Assembly: GCA_964591275.1 (NCBI GenBank)
Contig: CAZQAE010000022.1
Span: 6,855-70,854 of the forward strand
Length of the DNA: 64,000 nt
From: G963674685 sp964591275
Lineage (GTDB): Bacteria; Lernaellota; Lernaellaia; JACKCT01
Reading direction: 5' to 3'
Shown: piece by piece, positions 8,579 through 18,131 of the stretch
Layout: every line of letters begins with the position of its first letter
Position numbering within the stretch: the stretch's first letter is position 1
The notes under the pieces: generated by a model
Seen by the model: only the letters and a program-made list of their open reading frames with translations
Told to the model about the DNA's origin: nothing
Database searches by the model: none
Translations under genes and position numbers: made by a program

Positions 8579-10162
8579 TTAACGCCTATCGGCGCAGCAT
8601 CGAAATCCCACCGACGGCAGCTTGAGTTTTTGAATCTGAACATCCAGTAAAAGCACATTCGTCGCGCACTGCGTGGTGTAGTCGTCGTTATATTGATAAC
8701 TGGAGCCTTTGAGCGTGCGAAAAGGTCCGCCGTTTTCATTGTCGACCCATTCCCAGACGTTGCCCGTCATATCTCGAATGCCCAGTTCGTTCACGCAATC
8801 CATCGCACCGCTTTTCGCTACCCCCTTTCGCGTAAGACCCAGGGGCAGCGTATTGCAGCGCGTGTTCAGGATGTGATGGGATTCGTTTCCGTCGTTGGAA
8901 AATTCGTATCTCATGGCCTTTGATCCCCGGCAGACCGCCTCCCATTCATCCGCCGTGCAAAGGCGTTTGCCGTTGCGCAGGCATGTTCGCTCCGCCTTGG
9001 CAAAAGAAATCCCCCGCCGAGGCAGTTCCCCTTCTTTATTTGGAAACTCATAGATGTCCATGGTGAAAAGATGGCTATCGGTCTCAATAAGCTTCATCTC
9101 GTTTGGAGTGGATTTATGAGATTTTGCCCGAGCAAATCCAATCCTGGATGGCATGTTGCTTTTCACATTGAATACAACAACAAGAATAAACGAAATAAAA
9201 ACCATGGCGATAAGGCCCTTTGTCGATGAGGCCTTGCGCATGAACAGGCGTGGGAGCCGGCTTTTGATGACTTTCGTTTTGCGGCCTGCCGGGAGCACGC
9301 CGAGCAGGTTGTCCAAAAACCCGATCAACGCCATAAGCTCGATGGGGCGATTTGAAAGGAAAACGAGCAACATCGCCGAAAGCACGGCTTTCCGGGGAAA
9401 GCCCCCATGAACGAATCCCCGAAACAAAACAAGGAGACCGACAAACAAGTAAACACCCGCAAGGATGTGAACGGCAACGTGGAAGGAATTCGACTCGATG
9501 CGCCCCTGCTCGAAATGGCTCCAAAGAGCGTAGGCAATTATGACGGCGACGGCGATTGGCGGCAGAAGGCGAGGTGCTCGGATGTGCCGCCAGTCGAGAT
9601 AACTTTCGTGATCGTAATACGCGCCGACGAAGATGTAAAAGACGTAAGCTAGAATCAGCGTGCCCACTGTCGCCAGTTCCAGAAAATACTTCGCGACAAG
9701 CCAGTTGGTTTTGCCGAAGGCCTTGATGAGAGACAGCGTAACTTCACCGGATTGCTGGTCGCCGATTAGGGAATGCAGCAGGTTGTTCATCACATCCATG
9801 AACCAGATGCTCTCCAGGTAATCCTGTTGAAATCCTCGCATCAAAAGAAAGAAGGTCAGCAGCCAAATTCCAGACACGGCGGAAAAGCGTCTGCCTTCGC
9901 CAAGATTTTTTGACTGCATGACAGCGGCAAAAGCCAAAAAAACGGATAAATAAAATCCCAATGCGCTCAGGCCGATGATCTTGCCGGGAATGGCATTTTG
10001 AAAAGCCCAAAGCCAGACAAAAACGACATGCATCGCAATCGAAGCCAAACCGCAGGCGGCGCTTGCCCAAGCTAGGCCTTTGGCGGAACGATTGTGGAGA
10101 ACGCGCAGCATCGCCAATGAAATCATGAATAGAAAAAGGGTCAGGGGGCTGATGCTAAACAC
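8579..10162 (-). CDS. Multi-pass membrane protein with C-terminal FGE/SUMF1-like domain
   Basis: Residues about 1-330 hold roughly eight hydrophobic segments. After a last membrane segment (IAMVFISFILVVVF), residues about 375-527 are a formylglycine-generating-enzyme-sulfatase (SUMF1) domain: MDIYEFPNKEGELP, RLCTADEWEAVCRG, MTGNVWEWVDNENGG and a terminal VGFRCCADRR. Two adjacent cysteines sit at the usual GFRC position, but the active-site pair of true FGE is not clearly present, so this may be a binding rather than an oxidising domain, as in many bacterial relatives. I chose the GTG at 10162, which overlaps the stop of the upstream PEP-synthase-like gene by 8 bases and has GGGGGA upstream; an ATG at 10213 would need a 59-base overlap. 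The overlap implies translational coupling. Confidence 0.75.
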   Translation of the reverse strand: MFSISPLTLFLFMISLAMLRVLHNRSAKGLAWASAACGLASIAMHVVFVWLWAFQNAIPGKIIGLSALGFYLSVFLAFAAVMQSKNLGEGRRFSAVSGIWLLTFFLLMRGFQQDYLESIWFMDVMNNLLHSLIGDQQSGEVTLSLIKAFGKTNWLVAKYFLELATVGTLILAYVFYIFVGAYYDHESYLDWRHIRAPRLLPPIAVAVIIAYALWSHFEQGRIESNSFHVAVHILAGVYLFVGLLVLFRGFVHGGFPRKAVLSAMLLVFLSNRPIELMALIGFLDNLLGVLPAGRKTKVIKSRLPRLFMRKASSTKGLIAMVFISFILVVVFNVKSNMPSRIGFARAKSHKSTPNEMKLIETDSHLFTMDIYEFPNKEGELPRRGISFAKAERTCLRNGKRLCTADEWEAVCRGSKAMRYEFSNDGNESHHILNTRCNTLPLGLTRKGVAKSGAMDCVNELGIRDMTGNVWEWVDNENGGPFRTLKGSSYQYNDDYTTQCATNVLLLDVQIQKLKLPSVGFRCCADRR

Positions 10163-12509
10163 GGTTGATCGTCCCCCGGTCAAAATCAATCTCGACCTCA
10201 TCGCCGACGCCAAAAGTTTGAGATGACGCCTCGGTCAAAACGAAAATCGGAACATCGATCTCACGCGCCACGTTGGCCAGGTGAGAACAAATTCCGCCTC
10301 TTGCGCAAAGAACCGGAAAACCTGCCCGTAAAGCGCCAAGCCAATGCACGCCCGTGTCGGGTAGTAAGGCGATCCCGCCTGCCCCGGCATCACCGGAGTC
10401 CTTGGGATCAACAAGCCTTCCGCGACAGACACCCTGCCCTATCCCGATACCGCGCGATAAACCCGATTTATCCTCCACCAAATCGAAACTGATCTGCTCA
10501 TCACCCCTGTAATGAAGAACATCAGGAGAATCCGAGTTCATCCATTCGCGGTAGCGTCGCCGGCGTTTTAGGATTGTCTCAGCGCCGGGATAATCGCCCG
10601 CGCCGCCGGTCAATTCTTCGGCGCAAAAGAAGAAAACGTTTTGGGCGCTAATGTCCGATTCCGCCCCCAGCTTCAGCGCATATCGCCGGATAGCCTGGTT
10701 GATTTTGAGAATGTTGAGGTGACTGGTTTCCGCCGAAATGCGTCGCCGGCGCACGGCCTTGCCGATCCTTGATGCGACAAAAGGTAGCCAGCGAATTAAA
10801 GCGTCGCGCTGCGCGTGCTTCAGGACCGCAAGTGCTCCGCCCCCCTTCTCATCCAATTTACGCAGCGGCGAGTCGGCAATGATGAAAGAATCGACAATGC
10901 TCGGATCATCGACGGACCGCGTGGCCGCAAGCTCATTTTCATTGAGCGTGAGAAAAGGAAATTTTTTCGACGCGGCCTCTGATCCTTCGTTTTGAATCAG
11001 GCGTGCAAGATCGCGGCTCAAGACCATAAAAGGATTCAACTCGCCCAAAGGATATAGGTCATGAATTTGATCGGGGCTAATCCGCCCGCCACATAAAAAT
11101 GATCCGACAACGCACAGGGCGTCGATGACAAGGCGGTCATCTTGCTGAGCGCGGATTTGCTTGTGAAGTCCGCGAATTAAGTTTTTTAGCGTCTGGTCGG
11201 CGCCGGTCAAAACCTTAAGTCCCGGACTGCGTTTTTTAGAGCGGAAAAACATTCGCAGTAATTTGAATTGCGTTTTGCGTGGCAGGTCGCCCTTCCGCAG
11301 TTTTCGCTTTGCGGATTCGAGCGCTGTCCAGTTGAAAAAGCGCCTACCTTCGAAATCCCGACGCCAGACGCCTCGCCAAAGCCCCAGTCTCGCGAGCGTC
11401 CCATCGGGATTCCCGTTCGAGCTGCCGCCTAAAAGCACGCTATTAGACATCGGCGTGAGCGCCCTGGTCGCTTCCAGTCCCGGCGCGACGACCCAGGTAT
11501 CAAGGACCGGAATTTTCAGAATTGGTCGCGCCTGGTATGTCCACAGCTTGTTTCCGTCCCAGCCCCATTCAATCTGCGTGGGAGCGCCAAAGAGATCGGC
11601 GGCTTTATCCGTTAGATCAATGATCCGATCCAGAAGGCTTTCGTCCAATGTTTCCGGTTTGCCTGCAATGCAGTGTCGCACGCCCGTTATTCGATCAATG
11701 CGATATGTCGCGCTTCCACCCTCTTGTGCTTCGATGAGCAAACACTCCCGGCGACCGGTGCTCACATCCACGGAAAAGGCAAATCCCGCAAGGCGATGCT
11801 CGATTTGTTTTTGCACGACAACAGACAATCCGTCGCCCGGCGCTAAAGGGAAATCGATGATCCCGGCCTTGGCTTTCGAAGCCGACACACGCCGAATGGC
11901 TTCGGCCAGCGTTTTGGCGTCGCCGGAGGGCGTCGATTTGACGGAAAGAAACACACCGGAATAACTCGCATGTTTCGAATCCTCGCCCGCAAAAGAGGAC
12001 CGGATGATAATCAGGCCGTGATCAAAACGCCGCCCGGCCTGCCTCGCAAGCCTTTTACACAATTTATTTGTTGACGATGCACGCGCATTCGTCAGCGCAT
12101 ATCCGCCGGGCACATTGAAACCCGCACGGATAAGCCTGCCGAGGTTGACCGCTTTGGCGCCGTAACGCCGTGTAAATTTCGCGCCTTCGCCAATCCGGTT
12201 CAGCGCAATAAGCTTTGGGGAAAGCCATGCCGTTTTCCACAAGGCATAGATACTTCCGATGACAATCACCAGCACAAGGGCGATAAGCGCGCGCGTGACC
12301 GCGATGCCGAAATAAACACCGATGAGCGCCGAGGCGGCGGCCAGCGAAAGTGCGAGAAGATAAAAAGCCAGGGACACCAAAAAAACCGGCGCCGAGGCGA
12401 AGATGCCGAAGTAAACTTTCAGGACAGGCGTCAGGTCAAAAATGCCCGGCGCCGAGATCGGCTCGATCAATGGCCCCATGTGGGCGATGGATTCAAAAAT
12501 AAGATGCAT
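10155..12509 (-). CDS. Membrane-anchored PEP-synthase-like protein
   Basis: This 784-residue protein starts with about three transmembrane segments (residues about 28-98). A PEP/pyruvate-binding ATP-grasp domain follows (about 110-330): GAKAVNLGRLIRAGFNVPGG, IIIRSSFAGEDSKHASYSG, VVVQKQIEHRLAGFAFSV and IEWGWDGNKLWTYQARPI. The C-terminal 90 residues are the swivelling phosphohistidine domain with GGICSHLANVAREIDVP; the His near residue 742 would be the phosphate carrier. This two-domain set with a ~360-residue linker resembles rifampicin phosphotransferase-type and PEP-synthase-like proteins, which use ATP to phosphorylate a substrate through the His. No PEP-utilising TIM barrel is recognised. 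A membrane anchor is unusual in this family. It is translationally coupled to the FGE-like membrane gene, so the two likely act together at the membrane; the substrate is unknown. Confidence 0.8.
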   Translation of the reverse strand: MHLIFESIAHMGPLIEPISAPGIFDLTPVLKVYFGIFASAPVFLVSLAFYLLALSLAAASALIGVYFGIAVTRALIALVLVIVIGSIYALWKTAWLSPKLIALNRIGEGAKFTRRYGAKAVNLGRLIRAGFNVPGGYALTNARASSTNKLCKRLARQAGRRFDHGLIIIRSSFAGEDSKHASYSGVFLSVKSTPSGDAKTLAEAIRRVSASKAKAGIIDFPLAPGDGLSVVVQKQIEHRLAGFAFSVDVSTGRRECLLIEAQEGGSATYRIDRITGVRHCIAGKPETLDESLLDRIIDLTDKAADLFGAPTQIEWGWDGNKLWTYQARPILKIPVLDTWVVAPGLEATRALTPMSNSVLLGGSSNGNPDGTLARLGLWRGVWRRDFEGRRFFNWTALESAKRKLRKGDLPRKTQFKLLRMFFRSKKRSPGLKVLTGADQTLKNLIRGLHKQIRAQQDDRLVIDALCVVGSFLCGGRISPDQIHDLYPLGELNPFMVLSRDLARLIQNEGSEAASKKFPFLTLNENELAATRSVDDPSIVDSFIIADSPLRKLDEKGGGALAVLKHAQRDALIRWLPFVASRIGKAVRRRRISAETSHLNILKINQAIRRYALKLGAESDISAQNVFFFCAEELTGGAGDYPGAETILKRRRRYREWMNSDSPDVLHYRGDEQISFDLVEDKSGLSRGIGIGQGVCRGRLVDPKDSGDAGAGGIALLPDTGVHWLGALRAGFPVLCARGGICSHLANVAREIDVPIFVLTEASSQTFGVGDEVEIDFDRGTINRV

Positions 12510-12573
12510 CTATTTAGGCCAAACGAATTGCTTATGCTGCGCTGATAGTAAGCGCAGCGCGGCATAGCAGGCA

Positions 12574-12655
12574 AGAGCCGCGAACGGCAAATCGCCGCCA
12601 GGCGATGAAACCGAGCCGCGAATGGCAAATCGCCGCCAGGCGATGAGTGAGCGGG
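12574..12655 (+). repeat. REPIN-like repeat, partial copy A with duplicated right half
   Basis: This copy keeps only the right half of the 135-bp repeat, duplicated in tandem: GAGCCGCGAACGGCAAATCG, then the same unit again ending in GCGATGAGTGAGCGGG. It lies 61 bp upstream of the REP-associated transposase gene at 12717. Confidence 0.75.
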
Positions 12656-12716
12656 TGCGCATCGATTAATGACAGCATGTTGTTCATTTTGTTTTGCTGG
12701 GCTATGTTAAAATCAA

Positions 12717-13232
12717 ATGTTGAAAACACCGCCTTGTGCATACTTCATCATCTTCACGTGCTACGGAACTCATCTCCATGGCGATGATCCCTATTCAGTT
12801 GACCGACATCATCGTAGTTTCGGCCAACCGGCCATTGCGCCAAACTCCCGATGGGGTCAATACGAGAGAAAAATTTTGCGCACCCAACCTTTTCACTTGA
12901 ATGAAAATCGACGGAATATCGTTCTTGATAGCATGGTTGATTTATGCAAACGCAGGAAATGGCGTCTTTATGCGACGCATATTAGGCCAGAGCATGTCCA
13001 CACGGTTGTTCAGGCCGCCGACAAGCCCGAAGATGTCATGAATGCATTGAAAGCATTTGCGACGCGTAGGCTCAATCAGTTTGAATCCAATGAGAAGAAT
13101 CGAAAACGTTGGTCCAGGCACGGAAGCACACGATATATTTGGGATGATGAAGGTTTGGCATCGACAATAGATTACGTGATACGTGGCCAAGGCAAAGCAA
13201 TGGCATATTATGAGGATGTCCCAAAGATTTGA
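12717..13232 (+). CDS. REP-associated tyrosine transposase (RAYT, Y1_Tnp)
   Basis: The 171-residue protein is an intact HUH endonuclease of the Y1 transposase superfamily. The N-terminus AYFIIFTCYGTHLHG is the beta strand typical of REP-associated transposases, RPEHVHTVVQ holds the HVH motif that binds the metal, and the candidate catalytic tyrosine is in IDYVIRGQG. These enzymes nick REP hairpins and are thought to disperse them. Here the gene sits between copies A and B of the window's repeat family, with about 60 and 20 bp to each side, which is the usual RAYT-REP layout. The start ATG at 12717 lacks a clear Shine-Dalgarno sequence. All key residues are present, so the enzyme may be active. 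Confidence 0.85.
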   Translation: MLKTPPCAYFIIFTCYGTHLHGDDPYSVDRHHRSFGQPAIAPNSRWGQYERKILRTQPFHLNENRRNIVLDSMVDLCKRRKWRLYATHIRPEHVHTVVQAADKPEDVMNALKAFATRRLNQFESNEKNRKRWSRHGSTRYIWDDEGLASTIDYVIRGQGKAMAYYEDVPKI

Positions 13233-13252
13233 TTTATATTTACTCAAAATTG

Positions 13253-13387
13253 CCCGCTCATTGTCGCATCTTCAGCTAAAGCATCAGATGCGACTGGACA
13301 TTCGCGGCTCAGAAGCCGTCAACCCACTGTGCGGTGATGAAACCGAGCCGCGAACGGCAAATCGCCGCTAGGCGATGAGTGAGCGGG
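13253..13387 (+). repeat. REPIN-like repeat, full copy B
   Basis: A 135-bp unit that runs from CCCGCTCATTGTCGCATCTT to GCGATGAGTGAGCGGG. The ends are imperfect inverted repeats. Inside are two further inverted pairs, TCGCATCT/AGATGCGA and TTCGCGGCTC/GAGCCGCGAA, so the unit can fold into nested hairpins. It starts 21 bp after the transposase gene. Confidence 0.85.
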
Positions 13388-13549
13388 TAAATGCTCGGTG
13401 GTTGATTGATTTTCACGGCGCTTACGCGCCTATCGGGCTTTTCCGGGTGATGGGCTAAAGGTCTGTTCGGAACTCTTTGCCTATGGCAAAGCCGCCCACT
13501 TTCATTTAAACTCAGCGCGAAAAATGTATCAGGGAATTTGGAGGAATCC

Positions 13550-16500
13550 ATGCGAAACCGCACTTTATTAATGGCTGTTTTTGTTTTTGTAATTTTCCCA
13601 ATGCACAGCGCATTCGCCTTGTCGCTTACCGGTCAAGACCCGCACATTGGAATGTTCCAGAATCTCACTTCCGATCCGATGACCTTGATTTTCAACGATT
13701 CACTGAATCCGGCCAGCGTTAACGCGGATTCCGTTTTCGTGGCCTGGGAATCGGATGCGAACACTCATGTCGACCTCGAATATGAAATTCGCACGACGAC
13801 TCTGAGTAATGACACTCTCATTTTAAGCCCCACGCAAAACGAAAACCGGTGGCCCTTTGCGCGGCGTTTAACCATCAATATCACCGCTGAGCTTCGCAGC
13901 AGCGGCGACGCGGCCTTCGACGGCCAGTACACTTTCGGGCAAGTCTTCGTGGCCAACATCCCAACGGACATGGATATCCTGCAGAATTGGGACCCTGGCG
14001 ATCCGATGGATTTCGTGGACGCCTTTGCCAACGCCAACGTGCTTCTTGGCTATAATCCGGTTGATCCGGAAAACACCGATGTGAACCGCCCGGAAACAAT
14101 TCCCGGCATGGGCGCTACGGAGGCCTGGAAATACACCGCCGGACGTCCTGACGTGATCATCGCCGTGGTGGACGACGGCATCGAAAGTTACGACATTCCA
14201 GAACTGGCCGAAAACTATTTTATCAACAAAGGCGAACTCGAACTTTATAAACCCACCGATGGTCAGGAGCCATGCGCTCCCGATCCCTGGGACTGCAACG
14301 GAGACGGTCGCTTCAATATCCGCGATTATGACCTGGATTCGCGTTTTATCGACCTGGGCCGGCCCGTGAGCATCAAAGATCTGATCGACACTTTCTCCGA
14401 CGATAACGACGACGACGGCAACGGCCTGCCCGACGATATTTGCGGCTGGGATTTTTTTCGCAATACCAACGAAGCTCTGGGAGTCGCCGAATTTCCTGAA
14501 GGCGGACACGGCGAGGATCGGGCCAAGGACGCCGCAGCGATAGCGGAAAACAATAGCGGCGACAAGCCCGGCTTTTGCCCACGCTGCACTATTTTGCCGG
14601 TTCGCGTATCCGATTCTGTAATGGGCGAACACAATACGCTGGGCGCAGGCGTAAAATACGGTCACGACATGGGCGCTTCCGTCGCGGTTTTCGCATCCGG
14701 TTCGCTCAACTATAACGGCGATGTCAATGAGCTGCTCACGGAAATCTCGGATGCGGGGACCGTGCTGATCGGCGTAGCCAGCGACGAGCTGAGTTACCAT
14801 CACGCCTACTCAGGGTCGTGCGACGATGTCATCAGCGTCAAATCCATCTTCCCCATTCCCCCGATTGATTTTCTGGGTTTCTTTCCCTTGCACGTCTTCG
14901 GTTTCGTGGAAACTTATTGCACCATGTGGGGCGAAACCGTCCTTCTCTCCGGTTCTTCCGGTGCTTGCTCTTCCGAGGCGGCAGGCAACACCGCCGGCTT
15001 CGCGGGACTGCTAGTCTCCCGCGCCTGGGATCTGGAAATCGAGCTGTCGGCCAACGAGATCAAACAGATCATGATCATGAGCGCCGATGATATTTATCGC
15101 TACTGCGTGACGCTGACCGGCGGCGGATGCCAACCCGGCTGGGACGCGCACTTCGGCTACGGGCGACCCAACCTCGTGTCGGCCTTCGAGATGCTCGGTG
15201 ATCCGGCAAACGGCGTTCCCTCACGTATTCCGCCGGAGGTCCGCTTCAAATCCCCGGACTGGTTCACCATCGTTGATCCGCAAGTCACGCCGAGCGTTGA
15301 CGTCAGTGCAAATATGCATGCTCGGGGAAATAACTTTGATTGGGTGCTTCAGATTGCAGCGGGCAAGGAGCCTTTGGCAGAAGAATTTGAAACGGTCGCT
15401 TCGGGCAGCGGATCGGCAGAAATTGATGAGCAGATAGCTTCCGTTGATGTCACGGCCCTTCTTGCCGAGGAAGTTTACGAAAATCCACCAACGGATTCTT
15501 TCGATTTCACGATCACGCTACGACTTCAGGCGACCAGTGAGCAGGGTGTTTTGGGCGAAGATCGGCGAACCATCGCCATTCATCGCGACGCCGACGATTC
15601 TCAAGGATTGATGCCGGGATTTCCGATTGAACTGGGCGCTTCCGGTGAGTCGTCCCCGACGCTCTATGACCTGGACGGCGCTCCCGACGGGCACCTGGAA
15701 ATCATCACCGCCACCAGCAAGGCCCAAATTCTTGTATACAAATACAATGCCGATACAGGTAAACACGAAATGATGGACGGTTTCCCCATCAACTTGAAGG
15801 AATATAACGGCCTGGATAATCCGGTGGATTCCAGCACCAGCTCTCCCGCCGTTGGCGATTTGTTTGGCGACGGCACGCCCTACATCGTAGCTGCCACGAA
15901 CGGCGGAGCGGTCCTGCCTGTACACCGCAACGGAAATCTGCATCTGGATGACAACGGCGATCCGGCGCCGATCCTGGAAGGCTTCCCGGTCTGGTCCGAC
16001 GAATTGGACAACACCAGCACAGAAAGCTTCGCCCACGGTCGCAGCTTCGGCGGCTCGCCGGTGCTCAGCGATCTGGACAAAGACGGCCTGCTCGAAATTA
16101 TCCTCAGCTGTTTTGATGGAAAAATTTACGCCTTCAAACCAATTGATGGCGATGGCGACGGCCTGGCCGATCCGGCACCCGGATTCCCGGTTCTGGCGAA
16201 ATCCGATCCTGGCATGGTTCCACCAAATAAAGTCTGCCGACATGAACTGGAAGACTATCCGCCGCAGATTCTGGGAACACCGGCGGTCGGCATTCTTGAT
16301 CCGGATTCCGACAATCCCGACATTGCAAACTATCCTTCGCTTTTCATCGGCACATCGGAAGTCTGCGGCGAGGGTCTGTTAAAAACCGCGCGCTTTTACG
16401 GCATCTTTCACGACGGCACGCAAAACGCCTCCGGCTCGCCATTTCTACCGGGCTGGCCGAAATCCATCTTCGCGCCCCTGGGCGACGCCCTGCCGATTCC

Positions 16501-17578
16501 CCCGGTGACCATCGGCATCACTTCCACGCCCGCTATGGCCAGGCACAATGGCAAAACCTATATCGGAATCAGCCCCGTGGCCTGGCTGCCCACGATTCTG
16601 GAAATCGATGGGGACGAAACCCGAACCATCACTCTTCCAGGCAGTCTGTCGGTCAACCTCATGGGCCACGGCTCCTTCGGTCGCCTGATGAATGACGACC
16701 GGCTGTATTACATACTTCCCACAACCAGCGCCGTGGATATCATCGACCAATGGATTTCGCTTATCCGACCGATCCTCGTGGCTTGGGATTTGGATGATCT
16801 TTCCAAACCTGCGTTTTCCATGGACCTGGAAGACAGCAACTGGTACTGCAACGCTGCCGTGGCCGACATCTCCGGCGATGGCTACGCCGAAATGGTGACC
16901 GGGACCGGCGGTTTCATGGTCCATGCCCCGGATATCTTTGGACAGGAAACTGAGAGCTGGCCAAAATTCACTAATAACTGGACCGTGAGCGCGCCCACCA
17001 TCGGCGACGTCGACGCTGACGGCATGCTCGAAGTTTTCGTGCACACGCGCGAGGGAAATCTCTATGGCTGGAACACGCTCGGCGGTGCATGCCGGAATGA
17101 CGGCGCCGCGCCGGACTGGTGGACATTCCATCACGATGAACGCCACACGGGATTATTTGGCGAGGACACGCAACCGCCAAATGTCGTAACGAACCTGGAA
17201 GTTGTTGAGGAAGACGGTCAATACACACTGACCTTTACCGCGCCGGGCGACGACTGGGGATGCGGCACGCCGAAAAGCTATGACATACGCTACGCTGAAT
17301 CGGCTGACGATCTGCGTGACCCGGAGAAATTCACGTCGGCGCAGCGCGCGTCCGATTCCGGCTCCATTCATCCCGGTTACGGCGGAACGGAAATTTCCAT
17401 TAATATTGATTTGGAGGAATCCGGTTTATATTTCGCCATCCAGTCGAAAGACGATGTCGGAAATCTGTCGATGATCAGCCGACCGGTTAAACCCGGCTCA
17501 GGGCCTGAAGACGATGATGATGTCGATGATGATGAATCCGATGACGATGATGACGACGACGGTTGCTGCGGCTGTTGA
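13550..17578 (+). CDS. Large secreted subtilase with FG-GAP repeats and Asp-rich CCGC tail
   Basis: Start chosen at ATG 13550 behind GGAGG; the signal peptide ends near FPMHSAFA. The catalytic triad of an S8 peptidase is visible: Asp near residue 207 (VVDDGIES), His at 320 in GGHGEDRAKD rather than the usual HGTHVAG, and Ser near 475 in CSSEAAGNTAGFAG. Several calcium-binding FG-GAP/VCBS-type units follow (SDLDKDGLLEII, ADISGDGYAEMV, GDVDADGMLEVF), then a fibronectin-III-like domain (residues about 1205-1315). The last 25 residues are almost all Asp and end in GCCGC, a tail shared with other proteins in this window. The protein should be exported and attached to or displayed on the surface. 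The motif changes around His and Ser make its activity uncertain. Confidence 0.8.
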   Translation: MRNRTLLMAVFVFVIFPMHSAFALSLTGQDPHIGMFQNLTSDPMTLIFNDSLNPASVNADSVFVAWESDANTHVDLEYEIRTTTLSNDTLILSPTQNENRWPFARRLTINITAELRSSGDAAFDGQYTFGQVFVANIPTDMDILQNWDPGDPMDFVDAFANANVLLGYNPVDPENTDVNRPETIPGMGATEAWKYTAGRPDVIIAVVDDGIESYDIPELAENYFINKGELELYKPTDGQEPCAPDPWDCNGDGRFNIRDYDLDSRFIDLGRPVSIKDLIDTFSDDNDDDGNGLPDDICGWDFFRNTNEALGVAEFPEGGHGEDRAKDAAAIAENNSGDKPGFCPRCTILPVRVSDSVMGEHNTLGAGVKYGHDMGASVAVFASGSLNYNGDVNELLTEISDAGTVLIGVASDELSYHHAYSGSCDDVISVKSIFPIPPIDFLGFFPLHVFGFVETYCTMWGETVLLSGSSGACSSEAAGNTAGFAGLLVSRAWDLEIELSANEIKQIMIMSADDIYRYCVTLTGGGCQPGWDAHFGYGRPNLVSAFEMLGDPANGVPSRIPPEVRFKSPDWFTIVDPQVTPSVDVSANMHARGNNFDWVLQIAAGKEPLAEEFETVASGSGSAEIDEQIASVDVTALLAEEVYENPPTDSFDFTITLRLQATSEQGVLGEDRRTIAIHRDADDSQGLMPGFPIELGASGESSPTLYDLDGAPDGHLEIITATSKAQILVYKYNADTGKHEMMDGFPINLKEYNGLDNPVDSSTSSPAVGDLFGDGTPYIVAATNGGAVLPVHRNGNLHLDDNGDPAPILEGFPVWSDELDNTSTESFAHGRSFGGSPVLSDLDKDGLLEIILSCFDGKIYAFKPIDGDGDGLADPAPGFPVLAKSDPGMVPPNKVCRHELEDYPPQILGTPAVGILDPDSDNPDIANYPSLFIGTSEVCGEGLLKTARFYGIFHDGTQNASGSPFLPGWPKSIFAPLGDALPIPPVTIGITSTPAMARHNGKTYIGISPVAWLPTILEIDGDETRTITLPGSLSVNLMGHGSFGRLMNDDRLYYILPTTSAVDIIDQWISLIRPILVAWDLDDLSKPAFSMDLEDSNWYCNAAVADISGDGYAEMVTGTGGFMVHAPDIFGQETESWPKFTNNWTVSAPTIGDVDADGMLEVFVHTREGNLYGWNTLGGACRNDGAAPDWWTFHHDERHTGLFGEDTQPPNVVTNLEVVEEDGQYTLTFTAPGDDWGCGTPKSYDIRYAESADDLRDPEKFTSAQRASDSGSIHPGYGGTEISINIDLEESGLYFAIQSKDDVGNLSMISRPVKPGSGPEDDDDVDDDESDDDDDDDGCCGC

Positions 17579-17642
17579 ATAATATCGGTGATTTTGGGGC
17601 AATAGCGAAAACGATTGGGAGTAGAATCTTTTGGGTTTGAGG

Positions 17643-17873
17643 CTATTTTTTCAAAAGCGCTATGAATTCATCCACATTAAGATCGGCTTGCTTCAAAATA
17701 CTTTTTAATGTCCCGCGCTTTATGTCCGCAGCATGAATAGCCACTATGACACGTCCAGGTTTTTCCGGATGATAAAGCAGCGCATGGCTGCCGGATTGCC
17801 GACGAACGACAAAGCCACATTTTCCCAAGGCCTTGATTACGCGTTTGGGCGTGACAACAGGGAGTTGAGTCAC
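17643..17873 (-). CDS. hicA: HicA-type mRNA interferase toxin
   Basis: The 76-residue protein is a HicA toxin: a double-stranded-RNA-binding-like fold with the conserved segment RQSGSHALLYHPEKPGRVIVA holding the catalytic His, and the C-terminal KRGTLKSILKQADLNVDEF typical of the family. HicA cleaves mRNA when free. It starts with GTG three bases after the stop of hicB, so the two are co-transcribed, with antitoxin first. The length is normal for HicA. Confidence 0.92.
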   Translation of the reverse strand: MTQLPVVTPKRVIKALGKCGFVVRRQSGSHALLYHPEKPGRVIVAIHAADIKRGTLKSILKQADLNVDEFIALLKK

Positions 17874-17876
17874 GAG

Positions 17877-18131
17877 TTAAGCTGTTTGGACTGGGAAAAA
17901 AAGGACTTCCGTTTTCGTAACCTTAACATCACTCGTTTCAACAGGAACAGGCTCGCCTTCCGCCCTCAAATCCTCCAAAAACAGCTTTATGGCGTCAGCA
18001 GCCATTTCGCGAGCTTCTTCCAGGGTCTCTGCCTGCGTTACGCAACCAGGAAGGGCAGGAACACGAACAACATATCCGCCTTCCTCCGCAGGTTCAAAAA
18101 CAACCGTATAAGAATAGATTTTTTCAGGCAT
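17877..18131 (-). CDS. hicB: HicB-type antitoxin
   Basis: The 84-residue HicB protein shows the partial RNase H-like fold: YSYTVVFEPAEEGGYVVRVP, then LPGCVTQAETLEEAREMAADAI, as in the HicB_lk antitoxin family. It binds and neutralises HicA and in most systems also represses the operon. No helix-turn-helix or ribbon-helix-helix tail is obvious in the short C-terminus. RBS AGGAAAAAAGA precedes the ATG. The start overlaps the end of a possible upstream reading frame by eight bases. Confidence 0.92.
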   Translation of the reverse strand: MPEKIYSYTVVFEPAEEGGYVVRVPALPGCVTQAETLEEAREMAADAIKLFLEDLRAEGEPVPVETSDVKVTKTEVLFFPVQTA

